Positions 44,734 through 53,644 of a stretch of 64,000 nucleotides of DNA are shown here, one piece after another (position 1 is the stretch's first letter; each line of letters opens with the position of its first letter). The stretch covers positions 310,001-374,000 of the forward strand of contig CALNXQ010000003.1 in NCBI GenBank assembly GCA_942490535.1, in the 5' to 3' direction. The stretch is from JAEINY01 sp942490535. Its GTDB lineage: Bacteria; Bacteroidota; Bacteroidia; Bacteroidales; Marinilabiliaceae. The position numbers and the translations under genes are program-made. Below the pieces are notes generated by a model, which searched no databases, had not been told where the DNA came from, and was given only the letters and a program-made list of their open reading frames with translations.

Positions 44734-46119
44734 TCAGAATAATAATTGCATGACCAGATAGCAAGCCGCCCCTGATAAATAACCCAAAAGTGCCAACCAT
44801 CCAATGCGTTTCATGTACCAGAAAAAAGGAATTCCCTCCAGTCCCATGGCAGCCACACCAGCAGCAGATCCAATGATTAACACACTACCTCCTGTACCGG
44901 CACAATAAGCCAGAAACGTCCAGAAATTACCATCTACCATAAAATCCGCTAAAAACCCGGTTGCTCCGGCAGGTTCAATACCATACATCCCCATAGAAGC
45001 AGCTACCAGTGGCACGTTATCCACAATGGAAGAGAGGAAACCGATGATCAGGTTTATGCCATAAATATTACCAATAGTATCACTTAGCCAACCGGCTAAA
45101 ACATTAAGCTGGCCTGCTGTTTGAAAAGCTGCCACACTCAATAAAATACCCAGGAAGAATAAGACCGTTGCAGTATCCACTTGTCGCAGAATGCGTGTCA
45201 CACTTAATTTACGTTTGTCAAGATGCCGTTTACGCTTCAGAAAACGATCGGTATACACCCATATTACACCAAGTCCCAACAACATACCTACCGAAGGAGG
45301 CAAATGGGTAAATGCTTTCATTACCGGCACTGAGATCAACGTAAATAATCCCAGACATAAAATCACAATCCGGTGTTTATAAGGCACAAACTCTTCAGCT
45401 TCTTCTTCCGTCAAAGCCGGACGAGCTGTTCGTCCTGGGAGAACAAAAGAAAGTACCGTCAACGGAACTACCATTGCTACTAAACTGGGGATGAACAATG
45501 TTTTAACAACGCTAGCAGCCGTTACTTGTCCGCCAATCCAAAGCATAATCGTGGTTACATCTCCCATGGGCGAAAAAGCGCCTCCTGCATTGGCGGCAAT
45601 CACCACCATACCAGAAAATAACCATCGATTATCCTGTTTCGTCAAGAGTTTTTGAAGTAAGGTGATCATTACAATGGTCGTTGTAAGATTATCTAATACC
45701 GCAGAAATTAAAAAAGCAAGTATGCTAATGATCCAGAGTAACCGAATGCGACTAGTTGTTTTAATGCGATCGGTAATAATGCGAAACCCCTGATAACTGT
45801 CAACTACTTCTACAATGGTCATGGCTGCCAGCAAGAAAAACACAATGGATCCAATCTCACCCAAATGCTCTGTTAAGGAGTAATGTGTAATCAAGTCTAC
45901 GATGGAGTGAGTTCCTTCAGAGTGCCCGGCCATAAGCGCATTCAGTTCCTGGCTATACCCCAATTGATAGATCTGCGGAGCTCCAATAACTAATAAAAGC
46001 CACATTAGGCCTCCGGTTAATAAAGCAACAGCCGCCTTATCGGTTTTGTTGATATGCTCGAATGCAATAAGCCCATACCCTAGTATAAATACTAAGGTCA
46101 TCCCATAAAAAAAGATCAT
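44734..46119 (-). CDS. nhaD: Na+/H+ antiporter NhaD
   Basis: This 461-residue ion-transporter superfamily protein has about 12 helices. NhaD marks are SAVLDNLTTTIVMITLLQKLL, the NAGGAFSPMGDVTTIMLW motif, SSIVDNVPLVAASMGMY and GTGGSVLIIGSAAGVAAMG. It expels Na+ or Li+ in exchange for protons at alkaline pH. It is monocistronic, with a promoter box at 46165 and its own terminator. Together with mrp and nhaA it gives the cell three distinct sodium exporters in one locus. Confidence 0.93.
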   Translation of the reverse strand: MIFFYGMTLVFILGYGLIAFEHINKTDKAAVALLTGGLMWLLLVIGAPQIYQLGYSQELNALMAGHSEGTHSIVDLITHYSLTEHLGEIGSIVFFLLAAMTIVEVVDSYQGFRIITDRIKTTSRIRLLWIISILAFLISAVLDNLTTTIVMITLLQKLLTKQDNRWLFSGMVVIAANAGGAFSPMGDVTTIMLWIGGQVTAASVVKTLFIPSLVAMVVPLTVLSFVLPGRTARPALTEEEAEEFVPYKHRIVILCLGLFTLISVPVMKAFTHLPPSVGMLLGLGVIWVYTDRFLKRKRHLDKRKLSVTRILRQVDTATVLFFLGILLSVAAFQTAGQLNVLAGWLSDTIGNIYGINLIIGFLSSIVDNVPLVAASMGMYGIEPAGATGFLADFMVDGNFWTFLAYCAGTGGSVLIIGSAAGVAAMGLEGIPFFWYMKRIGWLALLGYLSGAACYLVMQLLF

Positions 46120-46164
46120 AAGTTTTAGAGATTAGAAATTTAGTATGACTATTTTTTGATGGGC

Positions 46165-46172
46165 CAAAAGTA
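46165..46172 (-). promoter_or_regulatory. Candidate -7 element TACTTTTG for nhaD
   Basis: This exact TAnnTTTG match on the minus strand is 45 bases before the nhaD ATG. No clear -33 box was found. Confidence 0.4.
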
Positions 46173-46255
46173 AACAAGAAGGGCTACCGTTATTCTCTTG
46201 TTAATGTTTTTTTACAATTTTTATAGTTTAATAGTACTTTATTTCCTTAATTCTC

Positions 46256-47062
46256 TTATTCATTACTTTCCAACCGATCTTTAATACGCTTCACATCACT
46301 GTGCAGTGAAGCCAATCCCAGTGCCAGGTTTTGCAAATCAACACCCTCCTCCGGCATCTCCGAACTGATGTAATGCACAAACTTCCATATCTCGCGGATA
46401 TTATCCGGAGAGACCGCATAGGGCTTATAAATGGAATTAAGTGAATGCAACACCACAGTACGATCGTCATCCAACTTATTCTCCAATATTTTAAATACAA
46501 CCCCATCGTCCATGGTGATCACTAAACAAGGTGTACCGGTTTTAAGGGTTGTCCAATCCAAAACATATTCGCCGGTCACCAAAGCGCCTTCCGGGATGGG
46601 TAACATGGAATCCCCGGAAATTTGAAACGTCCGGTATTTTTTATCTGGTGATAAAAACGGCAATTGGAACACGGGTAATTCGTTGATGTATTCCGGATCG
46701 GAAAAACCAGTGGCATAACCCGCTTTGGCTTTCTCGGCCACCAGCTCAATATTTTCTTTATTATCAACATCCACTGTAGAAACCAACACCCGTAATCCAC
46801 TACCTTTCAAAAATACATCGAACCCTCCTTCGAGCTGTGACAACTGACTTTCAGACAAACTGTGCAAGTCCACCTTTATTAAGGTATCAATGGCCACATT
46901 AAAATAATTACTAAAGGCGACCAACACTGAAGGGTTGGGTTGAGCCACGCGATTTTCGTACCCGCTGAGGGTCGAACGCTTCATATTCAAGGCATGCGCT
47001 ACATCATCCTGCGTGCGCTTACGTCGTTTCCGCAAATACTTTATGTTGTCGGCAAAATACAT
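46256..47062 (-). CDS. LexA-like self-cleaving repressor (XRE helix-turn-helix plus S24 peptidase)
   Basis: The 268-residue regulator has an N-terminal Cro/C1-type HTH (about 6-62; TQDDVAHALNMKRSTLSGYE) and a C-terminal S24 domain with Ser152 in SGDSMLP and Lys191 in VFKILEN. A candidate self-cleavage bond is Ala114-Gly115 (EKAKAGYATG), placed between the domains as in LexA and UmuD. It is divergent from dinB across 178 bp. Because Bacteroidota generally lack a classical LexA, such proteins are likely SOS repressors for mutagenic polymerases. The palindrome upstream of dinB and dnaE is its probable site. Confidence 0.88.
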   Translation of the reverse strand: MYFADNIKYLRKRRKRTQDDVAHALNMKRSTLSGYENRVAQPNPSVLVAFSNYFNVAIDTLIKVDLHSLSESQLSQLEGGFDVFLKGSGLRVLVSTVDVDNKENIELVAEKAKAGYATGFSDPEYINELPVFQLPFLSPDKKYRTFQISGDSMLPIPEGALVTGEYVLDWTTLKTGTPCLVITMDDGVVFKILENKLDDDRTVVLHSLNSIYKPYAVSPDNIREIWKFVHYISSEMPEEGVDLQNLALGLASLHSDVKRIKDRLESNE

Positions 47063-47178
47063 GTTCTTATCATTTTTTATAATTCCATGATTATCACGAA
47101 AGACCTCTTTTTTTCATCAAAAACCACCAGCTCCCTCTTTTCAAATATTCAATTTTTGATTATATTATAGTCGTGGTG

Positions 47179-47197
47179 TTGATTATTAATTAATCAA
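47179..47197. promoter_or_regulatory. Palindrome TTGATTA-N5-TAATCAA upstream of dinB
   Basis: Seven-base perfect arms around TTAAT, 43 bases before the dinB ATG. The preceding block TTATATTATAGTCGT is also shared with the dnaE upstream region, with one change. It is a probable repressor site within the promoter. Confidence 0.65.
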
Positions 47198-47240
47198 AAA
47201 TAACACAAGCAGATAAAACAAGCAACTTTTTAGAGTAAAA

Positions 47241-48392
47241 ATGTCAGAAGAAAACAGACACATCGCCCATTTGGACCTGGATACTTTTTTTGTATCGGTA
47301 GAACGCCTATTCAACAGCAAACTCAAAGAGAAACCAGTGGTCATTGGCGGCATGTCAGACCGTGGTGTGGTAGCCGGCTGCAGTTACGAAGCCCGGCAGT
47401 TTGGCGTGCATTCAGCCATGCCCATGAAAATGGCCCGCCAACTGTGTCCCCAGGCGTTTTATATACGGGGTGACATGGAACAGTACACCAACTTTTCACG
47501 CACGGTGACCGACATCATTGCCGAACGTGCACCGGCTTACGAGAAAGCCTCCATTGATGAGCACTATTTAGATTTGACCGGCATGGATCGATTCTTTGGC
47601 TGCCTGCAATGGACCCACGAACTGCGTCAATACATCATCAAAGAGACCGGCTTACCCATTTCATTTGGTCTTTCGGTGAATAAAACGGTATCTAAAATAG
47701 CCACAGGCGAAGCCAAACCCAATGGTGAAAAAGAAGTCCAAGCAACCGATGTAAAACCCTTTCTCAATCCTCTTTCCATCCGAAAAATACCCATGGTGGG
47801 ACCGCGTACGTTTCATTTGTTACGATCGATGGGTATTGTGAAAATTGAAACACTGAGCCACATTCCTCCGGAAATGATTCAAAAAGTGTTAGGTAAAAAT
47901 GGCATTGACATCTGGAAAAAAGCCAATGGCATTGACACCACTCCGGTCATCCACTATTCAGAACAAAAATCCATCAGTACCGAACGCACCTTTGATCAGG
48001 ACACCATTGATGTAAAGTACCTGAATGAACTCATTGTGCGCATGGCCGAAAAACTGGCTTTTGAACTGCGCCAGCAACAAAAACTAACGGCATGTATTAC
48101 CGTAAAAATTCGTTACTCCAACTTCGACACGCATACCTTGCAAAAACGCATTGCTTACACATCCTTCGATCACACATTAATATCTACGGCCAAAGAACTT
48201 TTTAAACGCCTATATACACGTCGCATGCTGGTGCGATTAGTCGGTATTCGCCTGAGCCATTTGGTTACCGGTGTGCAACAACTTAATTTATTTGAAGATA
48301 CCCCGGAACAGATCAACCTGTACCTGACCATGGATCGCATCCGTAACCGCTTCGGTGCACATGCCCTGGGACGCGCAGCCGGCATGAAATAA
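47241..48392 (+). CDS. dinB: Translesion DNA polymerase IV (Y family)
   Basis: The 383-residue error-prone polymerase bypasses DNA lesions. The catalytic acids are visible: Asp12 in HLDLDTFF and Asp106-Glu107 in ASIDEHYLDL. The fingers (GVVAGCSYEARQFGVHSAMPM), the HhH thumb (IRKIPMVGPRTFHLLRSMGI) and the little-finger domain follow. Near the C terminus QLNLFE is a good beta-clamp binding motif. DEHYLD in place of the usual DEAYLD is a small variation. It lies in a cassette with an S24 repressor and a second dnaE, and shares a palindrome with the latter. Confidence 0.94.
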   Translation: MSEENRHIAHLDLDTFFVSVERLFNSKLKEKPVVIGGMSDRGVVAGCSYEARQFGVHSAMPMKMARQLCPQAFYIRGDMEQYTNFSRTVTDIIAERAPAYEKASIDEHYLDLTGMDRFFGCLQWTHELRQYIIKETGLPISFGLSVNKTVSKIATGEAKPNGEKEVQATDVKPFLNPLSIRKIPMVGPRTFHLLRSMGIVKIETLSHIPPEMIQKVLGKNGIDIWKKANGIDTTPVIHYSEQKSISTERTFDQDTIDVKYLNELIVRMAEKLAFELRQQQKLTACITVKIRYSNFDTHTLQKRIAYTSFDHTLISTAKELFKRLYTRRMLVRLVGIRLSHLVTGVQQLNLFEDTPEQINLYLTMDRIRNRFGAHALGRAAGMK

Positions 48393-48472
48393 CAGAAAAT
48401 GCCAACAAAATAAACTTTCCACTGTTTTTTTCGTAAATTAGTCTTAACCTTGCATCAGCACAATATCAACGA

Positions 48473-49648
48473 ATGACAGATCTAACGCCTACCATATTAC
48501 TGGTTGATGATTCACCGGTAAACATTGAGATACTAACCGACTCGCTATCCCGTTACAAACTAACCACAGCTAACAATGGAGAAGAAGCTCTGGAAATCGC
48601 CTTTTCACGGCAAAAACCAGATCTTATTCTTTTAGACGTTATTATGCCAGGTATGGATGGTTATGAGGTCTGTCGTTTTTTAAAGGCCAACGAACTCACA
48701 CGCGACATTCCCATTATATTTATCACTGGCCAAACCGACCCGGAAAACATCTTAAAGGGATTTGAAAGTGGCGCCATCGATTACATTACCAAACCTTTTA
48801 ACATTATTGAGCTACAAGCACGAGTTAAGACTCAGCTGACCATAAAAATGGCTCGGGATCAAAATCAACGCCTTATACGCAAAATAGAAGCCATCAACAA
48901 AAAATTGACCGACAGCATTGAATATGCAAAAAAGATTCAAAATGCCAGCCTGCCCAAACCGGATTTTTTAAACCGTGTAATGCCTGAACATTTTGTACTG
49001 TTAAAACCAAGGGATATTGTAAGTGGCGATTTCTACTGGGTGGGTCAGGTGGATGCAAAATTGGTTATTATCGCAGCCGATTGCACGGGACATGGCGTTC
49101 CCGGAGCGATTATGAGCATGTTTGGCGTGGCATATCTGCACGAGATTGTCGGTAAAAACGGCGAAACCCATCCGGCTACCATTTTAAATGAACTCCGCCG
49201 TATTGTCATTGAGTCGCTTCAGCAAGATGAAAAAAGCGAAGTTAAAGATGGCATGGACATTAGTATTGTGACCATTGATGTAGCCCATCAGCAGATTGAA
49301 TATGCCGGTGCTTTTAATTCCATCTTACACATCCGCGACGAGGCACTCACCATTCTCCCGGCCGATCACATGCCGGTATCCTATGGCGAGATTGACCGTT
49401 CGTTCAAAAACCACGTTTTCCCCTATCAAAAGGGTGATTGTATCTATATGTATTCCGATGGATTCGCCTCTCAGTTTGGAGGAACTAACGACAAGAAACT
49501 CATGCAAAAAGGATTTCGAGAAATGATCATGACCCACCACCACCATCCCATGCCGGAACAAAGACGAATTTTCAATGATTTCTTTGTAAAATGGAAAGGT
49601 TTTAACGATCAAATTGATGATGTGTTGTTGATGGGGATACGGTTGTAA
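48473..49648 (+). CDS. Response regulator with PP2C/SpoIIE-type phosphatase output
   Basis: The 391-residue protein has a receiver domain (2-125) with Asp12/13, phospho-acceptor Asp55 (LILLDVIMPGMDG) and Lys107 (DYITKPFN). A coiled-coil linker of about 35 residues follows, then a serine phosphatase domain (165-391) with metal-binding ADCTGHGVPGAIMSM and YMYSDGFASQFGG. Such proteins dephosphorylate anti-sigma-antagonists or similar partners. It sits between dinB and dnaE on the same strand, 80 bases after dinB. A box TAACCTTG at 48445 and the absence of the palindrome suggest separate control. Its cognate kinase is not evident. Confidence 0.9.
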   Translation: MTDLTPTILLVDDSPVNIEILTDSLSRYKLTTANNGEEALEIAFSRQKPDLILLDVIMPGMDGYEVCRFLKANELTRDIPIIFITGQTDPENILKGFESGAIDYITKPFNIIELQARVKTQLTIKMARDQNQRLIRKIEAINKKLTDSIEYAKKIQNASLPKPDFLNRVMPEHFVLLKPRDIVSGDFYWVGQVDAKLVIIAADCTGHGVPGAIMSMFGVAYLHEIVGKNGETHPATILNELRRIVIESLQQDEKSEVKDGMDISIVTIDVAHQQIEYAGAFNSILHIRDEALTILPADHMPVSYGEIDRSFKNHVFPYQKGDCIYMYSDGFASQFGGTNDKKLMQKGFREMIMTHHHHPMPEQRRIFNDFFVKWKGFNDQIDDVLLMGIRL

Positions 49649-49754
49649 CCCTATTAAGATAAGTGCAGATCAAAAAACATAAAAAAAGAAACCCTTTTTA
49701 AAACCAATCTACTTGCCACCCTCTTCCGATTTGGTTATATTTTAGTCGTAATGT

Positions 49755-49773
49755 TTGATTAAAAAATAATCAA
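49755..49773. promoter_or_regulatory. Palindrome TTGATTA-N5-TAATCAA directly upstream of dnaE
   Basis: The same perfect 7-bp arms and 5-base spacer as upstream of dinB, here ending 4 bases before the dnaE ATG. It is preceded by TTATATTTTAGTCGT. Binding here would block both transcription and access to the start region. Confidence 0.65.
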
Positions 49774-49777
49774 TAAA

Positions 49778-52717
49778 ATGTATCTCAACTGTCACACCTA
49801 TTTCAGTTTGCGTTATGGCACCCTCTCCCCTGAAGAGTTAGCTCAACAAGCCGCTGCACTTCATATCGACACGCTGGTTATTACCGACATTAATAATTCC
49901 ACTTCTACTTTTGCTTTTGTAAAAGCCTGTCAGGAGCACAACATCACCCCTCTGGTGGGCATTGAATTCAGACACAAAAACACGCCTTTATTTACAGGCA
50001 TCGCCAAAAACAATGAAGGTTTTCGTGAGTTAAATCAATTTCTTTCAGAACATATATTAAACAAAAAGAAACTCCCGGAATTGGCACCTCCATTGGCGCA
50101 TTGCGTTATCGTTTATCCCTTTGGAAAATGTCAGCCGGATCAACTGGCAGCTCATGAATTCACTGGGATCCGACCGCAGGAACTAACCCGTTTGATCACG
50201 TCTCCCTATCGGCAACATCAGAAAAAACTCGTTGTGTGGCAACCGGTCACTTTTAAAAACCGGGCTGGCTATGAATTACACTGCCACCTGCGCGCCATTG
50301 ACCACAACCTCTTATTGACTCAGCTCCAGCCGGATGATGTAGCGGCTGAAACCGAATGGCTGGTACCGCCTCAACGCTTAAGACAGGCATATGAACAGTA
50401 TCCAACCATCCTGGAGACCACCAAACAAGTAATTGACAGTTGCTCTTTTTCGACTGATTTCAAGACAATCAAAAACAAACAGACCTTCACCTCATCGCGG
50501 GATGATGACCGCTTACTGCTAGAAAAACTCGCCCTGGATGGGATGGTCTATCGCTACGGAAAAAACAACAAAAAAGCGCGCGAACGCATAGAAAAAGAAC
50601 TGAACATCATTAACACACTTGGATTTGCTGCTTATTTCCTCATCACCTGGGACATCATCCGCTATTCCCTTTCGCGCGGTTTCTATCACGTGGGACGAGG
50701 CAGCGGCGCCAACAGTGTGGTTGCTTATTGCCTCAAAATAACCGATGTGGATCCCATCGAACTGGATCTGTATTTTGAGCGCTTCCTTAACCCCCGCCGA
50801 TCCTCCCCACCTGATTTTGACATCGATTACTCATGGAAAGAACGGGACGAAATACAGGACTACATCTTCAAACGGTACGGCAAAGAACATACGGCTTTAC
50901 TGGGAGCCATGTCAACCTTTCAGGGCAAATCCATCATCCGGGAACTGGGTAAAGTATACGGACTACCCAAGGAGGAGATTGATCAGTTGGTGGAACATCC
51001 CGAAGGTGAGCACCACGACTCCGTGGCCAGGAAAATATTCACCATTGGCAGCATGATGAATAACTTTCCCAATCTGCGCACCATTCATGCCGGGGGAATC
51101 CTTATCTCCGAGAAACCGCTCTCCTACTATACCGCTCTGGATATGCCCCCCAAAGGATTCCCTACTACCCAGTGGGACATGTATGTGGCGGAGGACATTG
51201 GCTTTGAGAAACTGGATATCTTGTCACAACGTGGCATTGGACACATTAAAGAGTGTGTGGAGATTGTAGCCGCCAACAAGGGTATTAACATTGATGTTCA
51301 CCAGGTGGAAACCTTTAAACAGGATCCTACGGTTAAAGACATGCTGAAACGCGGCGAAACCAATGGCTGTTTCTACATTGAAAGTCCTGCCATGCGCGGC
51401 TTGCTGAAAAAATTGCAGTGTGACAATTACATCAGTCTGGTAGCGGCCAGTTCCATCATCCGCCCAGGCGTGGCCCGCTCAGGCATGATGCGCGAATACA
51501 TTCAACGGTTTCATAACCCCAAAGGCTTTAAGTACCTGCATCCGGTGATGAAAGAACAACTGCAAGAAACTTATGGGGTGATGGTTTATCAGGAAGATGT
51601 ATTAAAGGTCTGTCACCATTTTGCCGGACTAGACCTGGCCGATGCCGATGTACTGCGCCGGGCCATGAGTGGCAAATACCGCTCGAAGAAAGAGTTTCAG
51701 CGCATTGTGGATAAATTCTTTGAGAACTGCAAAGCCAAAGGTTATCCCGATGCCTTAACCAAAGAAGTATGGCGACAAATTGAATCTTTTGCCGGCTACT
51801 CGTTTTCCAAAGCTCACTCAGCTTCCTACGCCGTGGAGAGTTTCCAGAGTTTGTATCTGAAAGCCCATTTCCCACGTGAATTCATGGTGGCAGTGATCAA
51901 TAACTTTGGTGGGTTCTACCATACCTCGGTCTATGTGAATGAAGCCAAACGCTGGGGAGCCACCATTCATCCACCTTGTGTAAATCACAGTGAATTTTTA
52001 ACCGCCATTACCAAAGCGGATATTTACCTGGGCTTTATTCACATTCAAAACCTGGAGAAACAACTGGCTACGCAAATCGCTGATGAACGTCGTTTTCGAG
52101 GATTATTCACCGGGTTGGAAGATTTTATTCAGCGCACCGGTGCCGGTCGTGAACAGATGATATTGCTCATCCGCATCGGCGCCTTTCGTTTTTTAAACAA
52201 AACCAAAGCCGAATTATTATGGGAAGTACACATGCTACTGGGCAAAAAGGAAGATCCCTCACAAACGAAACAGCTCTTTACCCCACAACAAAAAAAATAT
52301 GAACTCCCACAACTCGCACAAACGACAATTGAAGATGCTTACGATGAGATAGAACTCCTGGGTTTCCCGGTCTCCTGCTCCATGTTCGACCTGTTACAGA
52401 CGCCTTTCAGAGGCGCTATCACGGCCCACGAACTCAGTCAGCACATTGGTAAAAAAGTACGCATGGTGGGGCAATTGGTCACCATTAAATACGTGCGAAC
52501 GGTACGCCGGGAAACCATGCACTTTGCCACTTTCTTTGATCACAAAGGGGAATTTTTCGATACCACACACTTCCCGCCCTGTTTAAAAGCGTATCCTTTT
52601 AAGGGCTACGGCATGTACCTCATCCTAGGTAAGATTGTGGAAGAATTTGGCTTCCCCAGCATTGAAGTGGAAAAAATGGCGAAGTTACCAATTGTGGCAG
52701 ATCCGAGGGGGAGTTAA
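49778..52717 (+). CDS. Second, short DNA polymerase III alpha subunit (DnaE2-like)
   Basis: This 979-residue C-family polymerase is clearly shorter than a replicative DnaE (about 1160). It has an N-terminal PHP domain in which the metal motif HxH reads Asn-Cys-His (LNCHTYFSL) and TDH reads TDI, so PHP metal binding is probably lost. The palm has GRGSGANSVVAYCL and the catalytic PDFDIDYSW; DILSQRGIGH and FSKAHSASYAVESFQSLYLKA are typical. An OB-fold is present near 900-960 (KKVRMVGQLVTIKYVRT). Position beside dinB and the S24 repressor implies a damage-induced mutagenic polymerase. ImuB/ImuA partners are not present here; DinB may take the partner role, which is inference. Confidence 0.92.
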   Translation: MYLNCHTYFSLRYGTLSPEELAQQAAALHIDTLVITDINNSTSTFAFVKACQEHNITPLVGIEFRHKNTPLFTGIAKNNEGFRELNQFLSEHILNKKKLPELAPPLAHCVIVYPFGKCQPDQLAAHEFTGIRPQELTRLITSPYRQHQKKLVVWQPVTFKNRAGYELHCHLRAIDHNLLLTQLQPDDVAAETEWLVPPQRLRQAYEQYPTILETTKQVIDSCSFSTDFKTIKNKQTFTSSRDDDRLLLEKLALDGMVYRYGKNNKKARERIEKELNIINTLGFAAYFLITWDIIRYSLSRGFYHVGRGSGANSVVAYCLKITDVDPIELDLYFERFLNPRRSSPPDFDIDYSWKERDEIQDYIFKRYGKEHTALLGAMSTFQGKSIIRELGKVYGLPKEEIDQLVEHPEGEHHDSVARKIFTIGSMMNNFPNLRTIHAGGILISEKPLSYYTALDMPPKGFPTTQWDMYVAEDIGFEKLDILSQRGIGHIKECVEIVAANKGINIDVHQVETFKQDPTVKDMLKRGETNGCFYIESPAMRGLLKKLQCDNYISLVAASSIIRPGVARSGMMREYIQRFHNPKGFKYLHPVMKEQLQETYGVMVYQEDVLKVCHHFAGLDLADADVLRRAMSGKYRSKKEFQRIVDKFFENCKAKGYPDALTKEVWRQIESFAGYSFSKAHSASYAVESFQSLYLKAHFPREFMVAVINNFGGFYHTSVYVNEAKRWGATIHPPCVNHSEFLTAITKADIYLGFIHIQNLEKQLATQIADERRFRGLFTGLEDFIQRTGAGREQMILLIRIGAFRFLNKTKAELLWEVHMLLGKKEDPSQTKQLFTPQQKKYELPQLAQTTIEDAYDEIELLGFPVSCSMFDLLQTPFRGAITAHELSQHIGKKVRMVGQLVTIKYVRTVRRETMHFATFFDHKGEFFDTTHFPPCLKAYPFKGYGMYLILGKIVEEFGFPSIEVEKMAKLPIVADPRGS

Positions 52718-52871
52718 GCGTTAAACAGAAATAGGTAGAAACAAATGGTTCTGGCCCAAATGAAGCCTGAAACTTTGAAAGGTTACCTTTTCCATTTGGT
52801 AAAACTCTCCCTTCGCGTTTTGCTTCTAACCTGAAAGGTATTATTTTCGATGCCAGTAACACCCTTTAGAT

Positions 52872-53426
52872 ATGACTACCACCGATCTCTCACAATATAA
52901 TAATGACTGGTTCGACGAAGGTGCCGGCATGCTGAAACGCACCATCTGGTTTTTTGTCAACGCTTTGTTTTTCATTTGTCCCTTAAATCCGCTCTCCGGG
53001 TTGAAGACCTTTCTTTTACGTCGGTTTGGAGCTAAAGTGGGTAAAGGGGTTGTGATCAAACCACGCGTGAATATCAAATACCCCTGGAAACTATCCATCG
53101 GGGATTACAGCTGGATCGGCGAAGGTGTTTGGATCGATAACCTGGACCGGGTGGATATTGGCGCCCATTGCTGTTTGTCGCAGGAGGCATTATTACTGAT
53201 CGGTAACCATAACTATAAGAATTCCTCCTTTGACTTAATGATTGCACCCATTGTTCTGGAAGATGGCGTGTGGATTGGTGCGCAAAGCACCGTAACGGGT
53301 GGTGTCACCTGTAAAAGTCATTCGGTGCTGGCGGTACAGAGTGTCGCTTCAAGCGATTTGGAAGCCTATGGCATTTACCGGGGTAATCCGGCGGTGAGGG
53401 TGAAAGAAAGGGTAATGGAGGGATAA
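52872..53426 (+). CDS. WcaF-like hexapeptide-repeat acetyltransferase
   Basis: This 184-residue left-handed beta-helix transferase probably acetylates a sugar of an exopolysaccharide. The N terminus (MLKRTIWFFVNALFFICPLNPLSGLKTFLLRRFGAKVGKGV) is characteristic of the WcaF group, and hexapeptide repeats run from about 52 to 160 (IGDYSWIGEGVWIDNLDRVDIG, LEDGVWIGAQSTVTGGV). The catalytic histidine is likely in IGNHNY. It stands alone, with no other capsule genes adjacent; the Wzc-type kinase and GT2 are 35 kb away. Confidence 0.88.
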   Translation: MTTTDLSQYNNDWFDEGAGMLKRTIWFFVNALFFICPLNPLSGLKTFLLRRFGAKVGKGVVIKPRVNIKYPWKLSIGDYSWIGEGVWIDNLDRVDIGAHCCLSQEALLLIGNHNYKNSSFDLMIAPIVLEDGVWIGAQSTVTGGVTCKSHSVLAVQSVASSDLEAYGIYRGNPAVRVKERVMEG

Positions 53427-53644
53427 AAGTGAGGATTCTCTTTGGGTGAATTAGGCTGCCATCCCTCATTTTTGAAATTGGATGGAAATAAGTGGAAAAA
53501 GAGAATACTGTTTTCTCATCGTGAAAAGCTTGCTATGATCTTTTTATTACTCGAAACAGAACAGAGATATCTTTCCGTAGTCAATCTCTCTTGCTCCTTT
53601 ATGAAATCTCTTTTTTTCATATCTTTGAACAAATTGCAGTGAAA

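Noticed and set aside
53442..53642. 66-codon plus-strand frame upstream of the Rpn gene
   Set aside because: Composition is not protein-like, it has no ribosome-binding signal and it ends just before the true gene.
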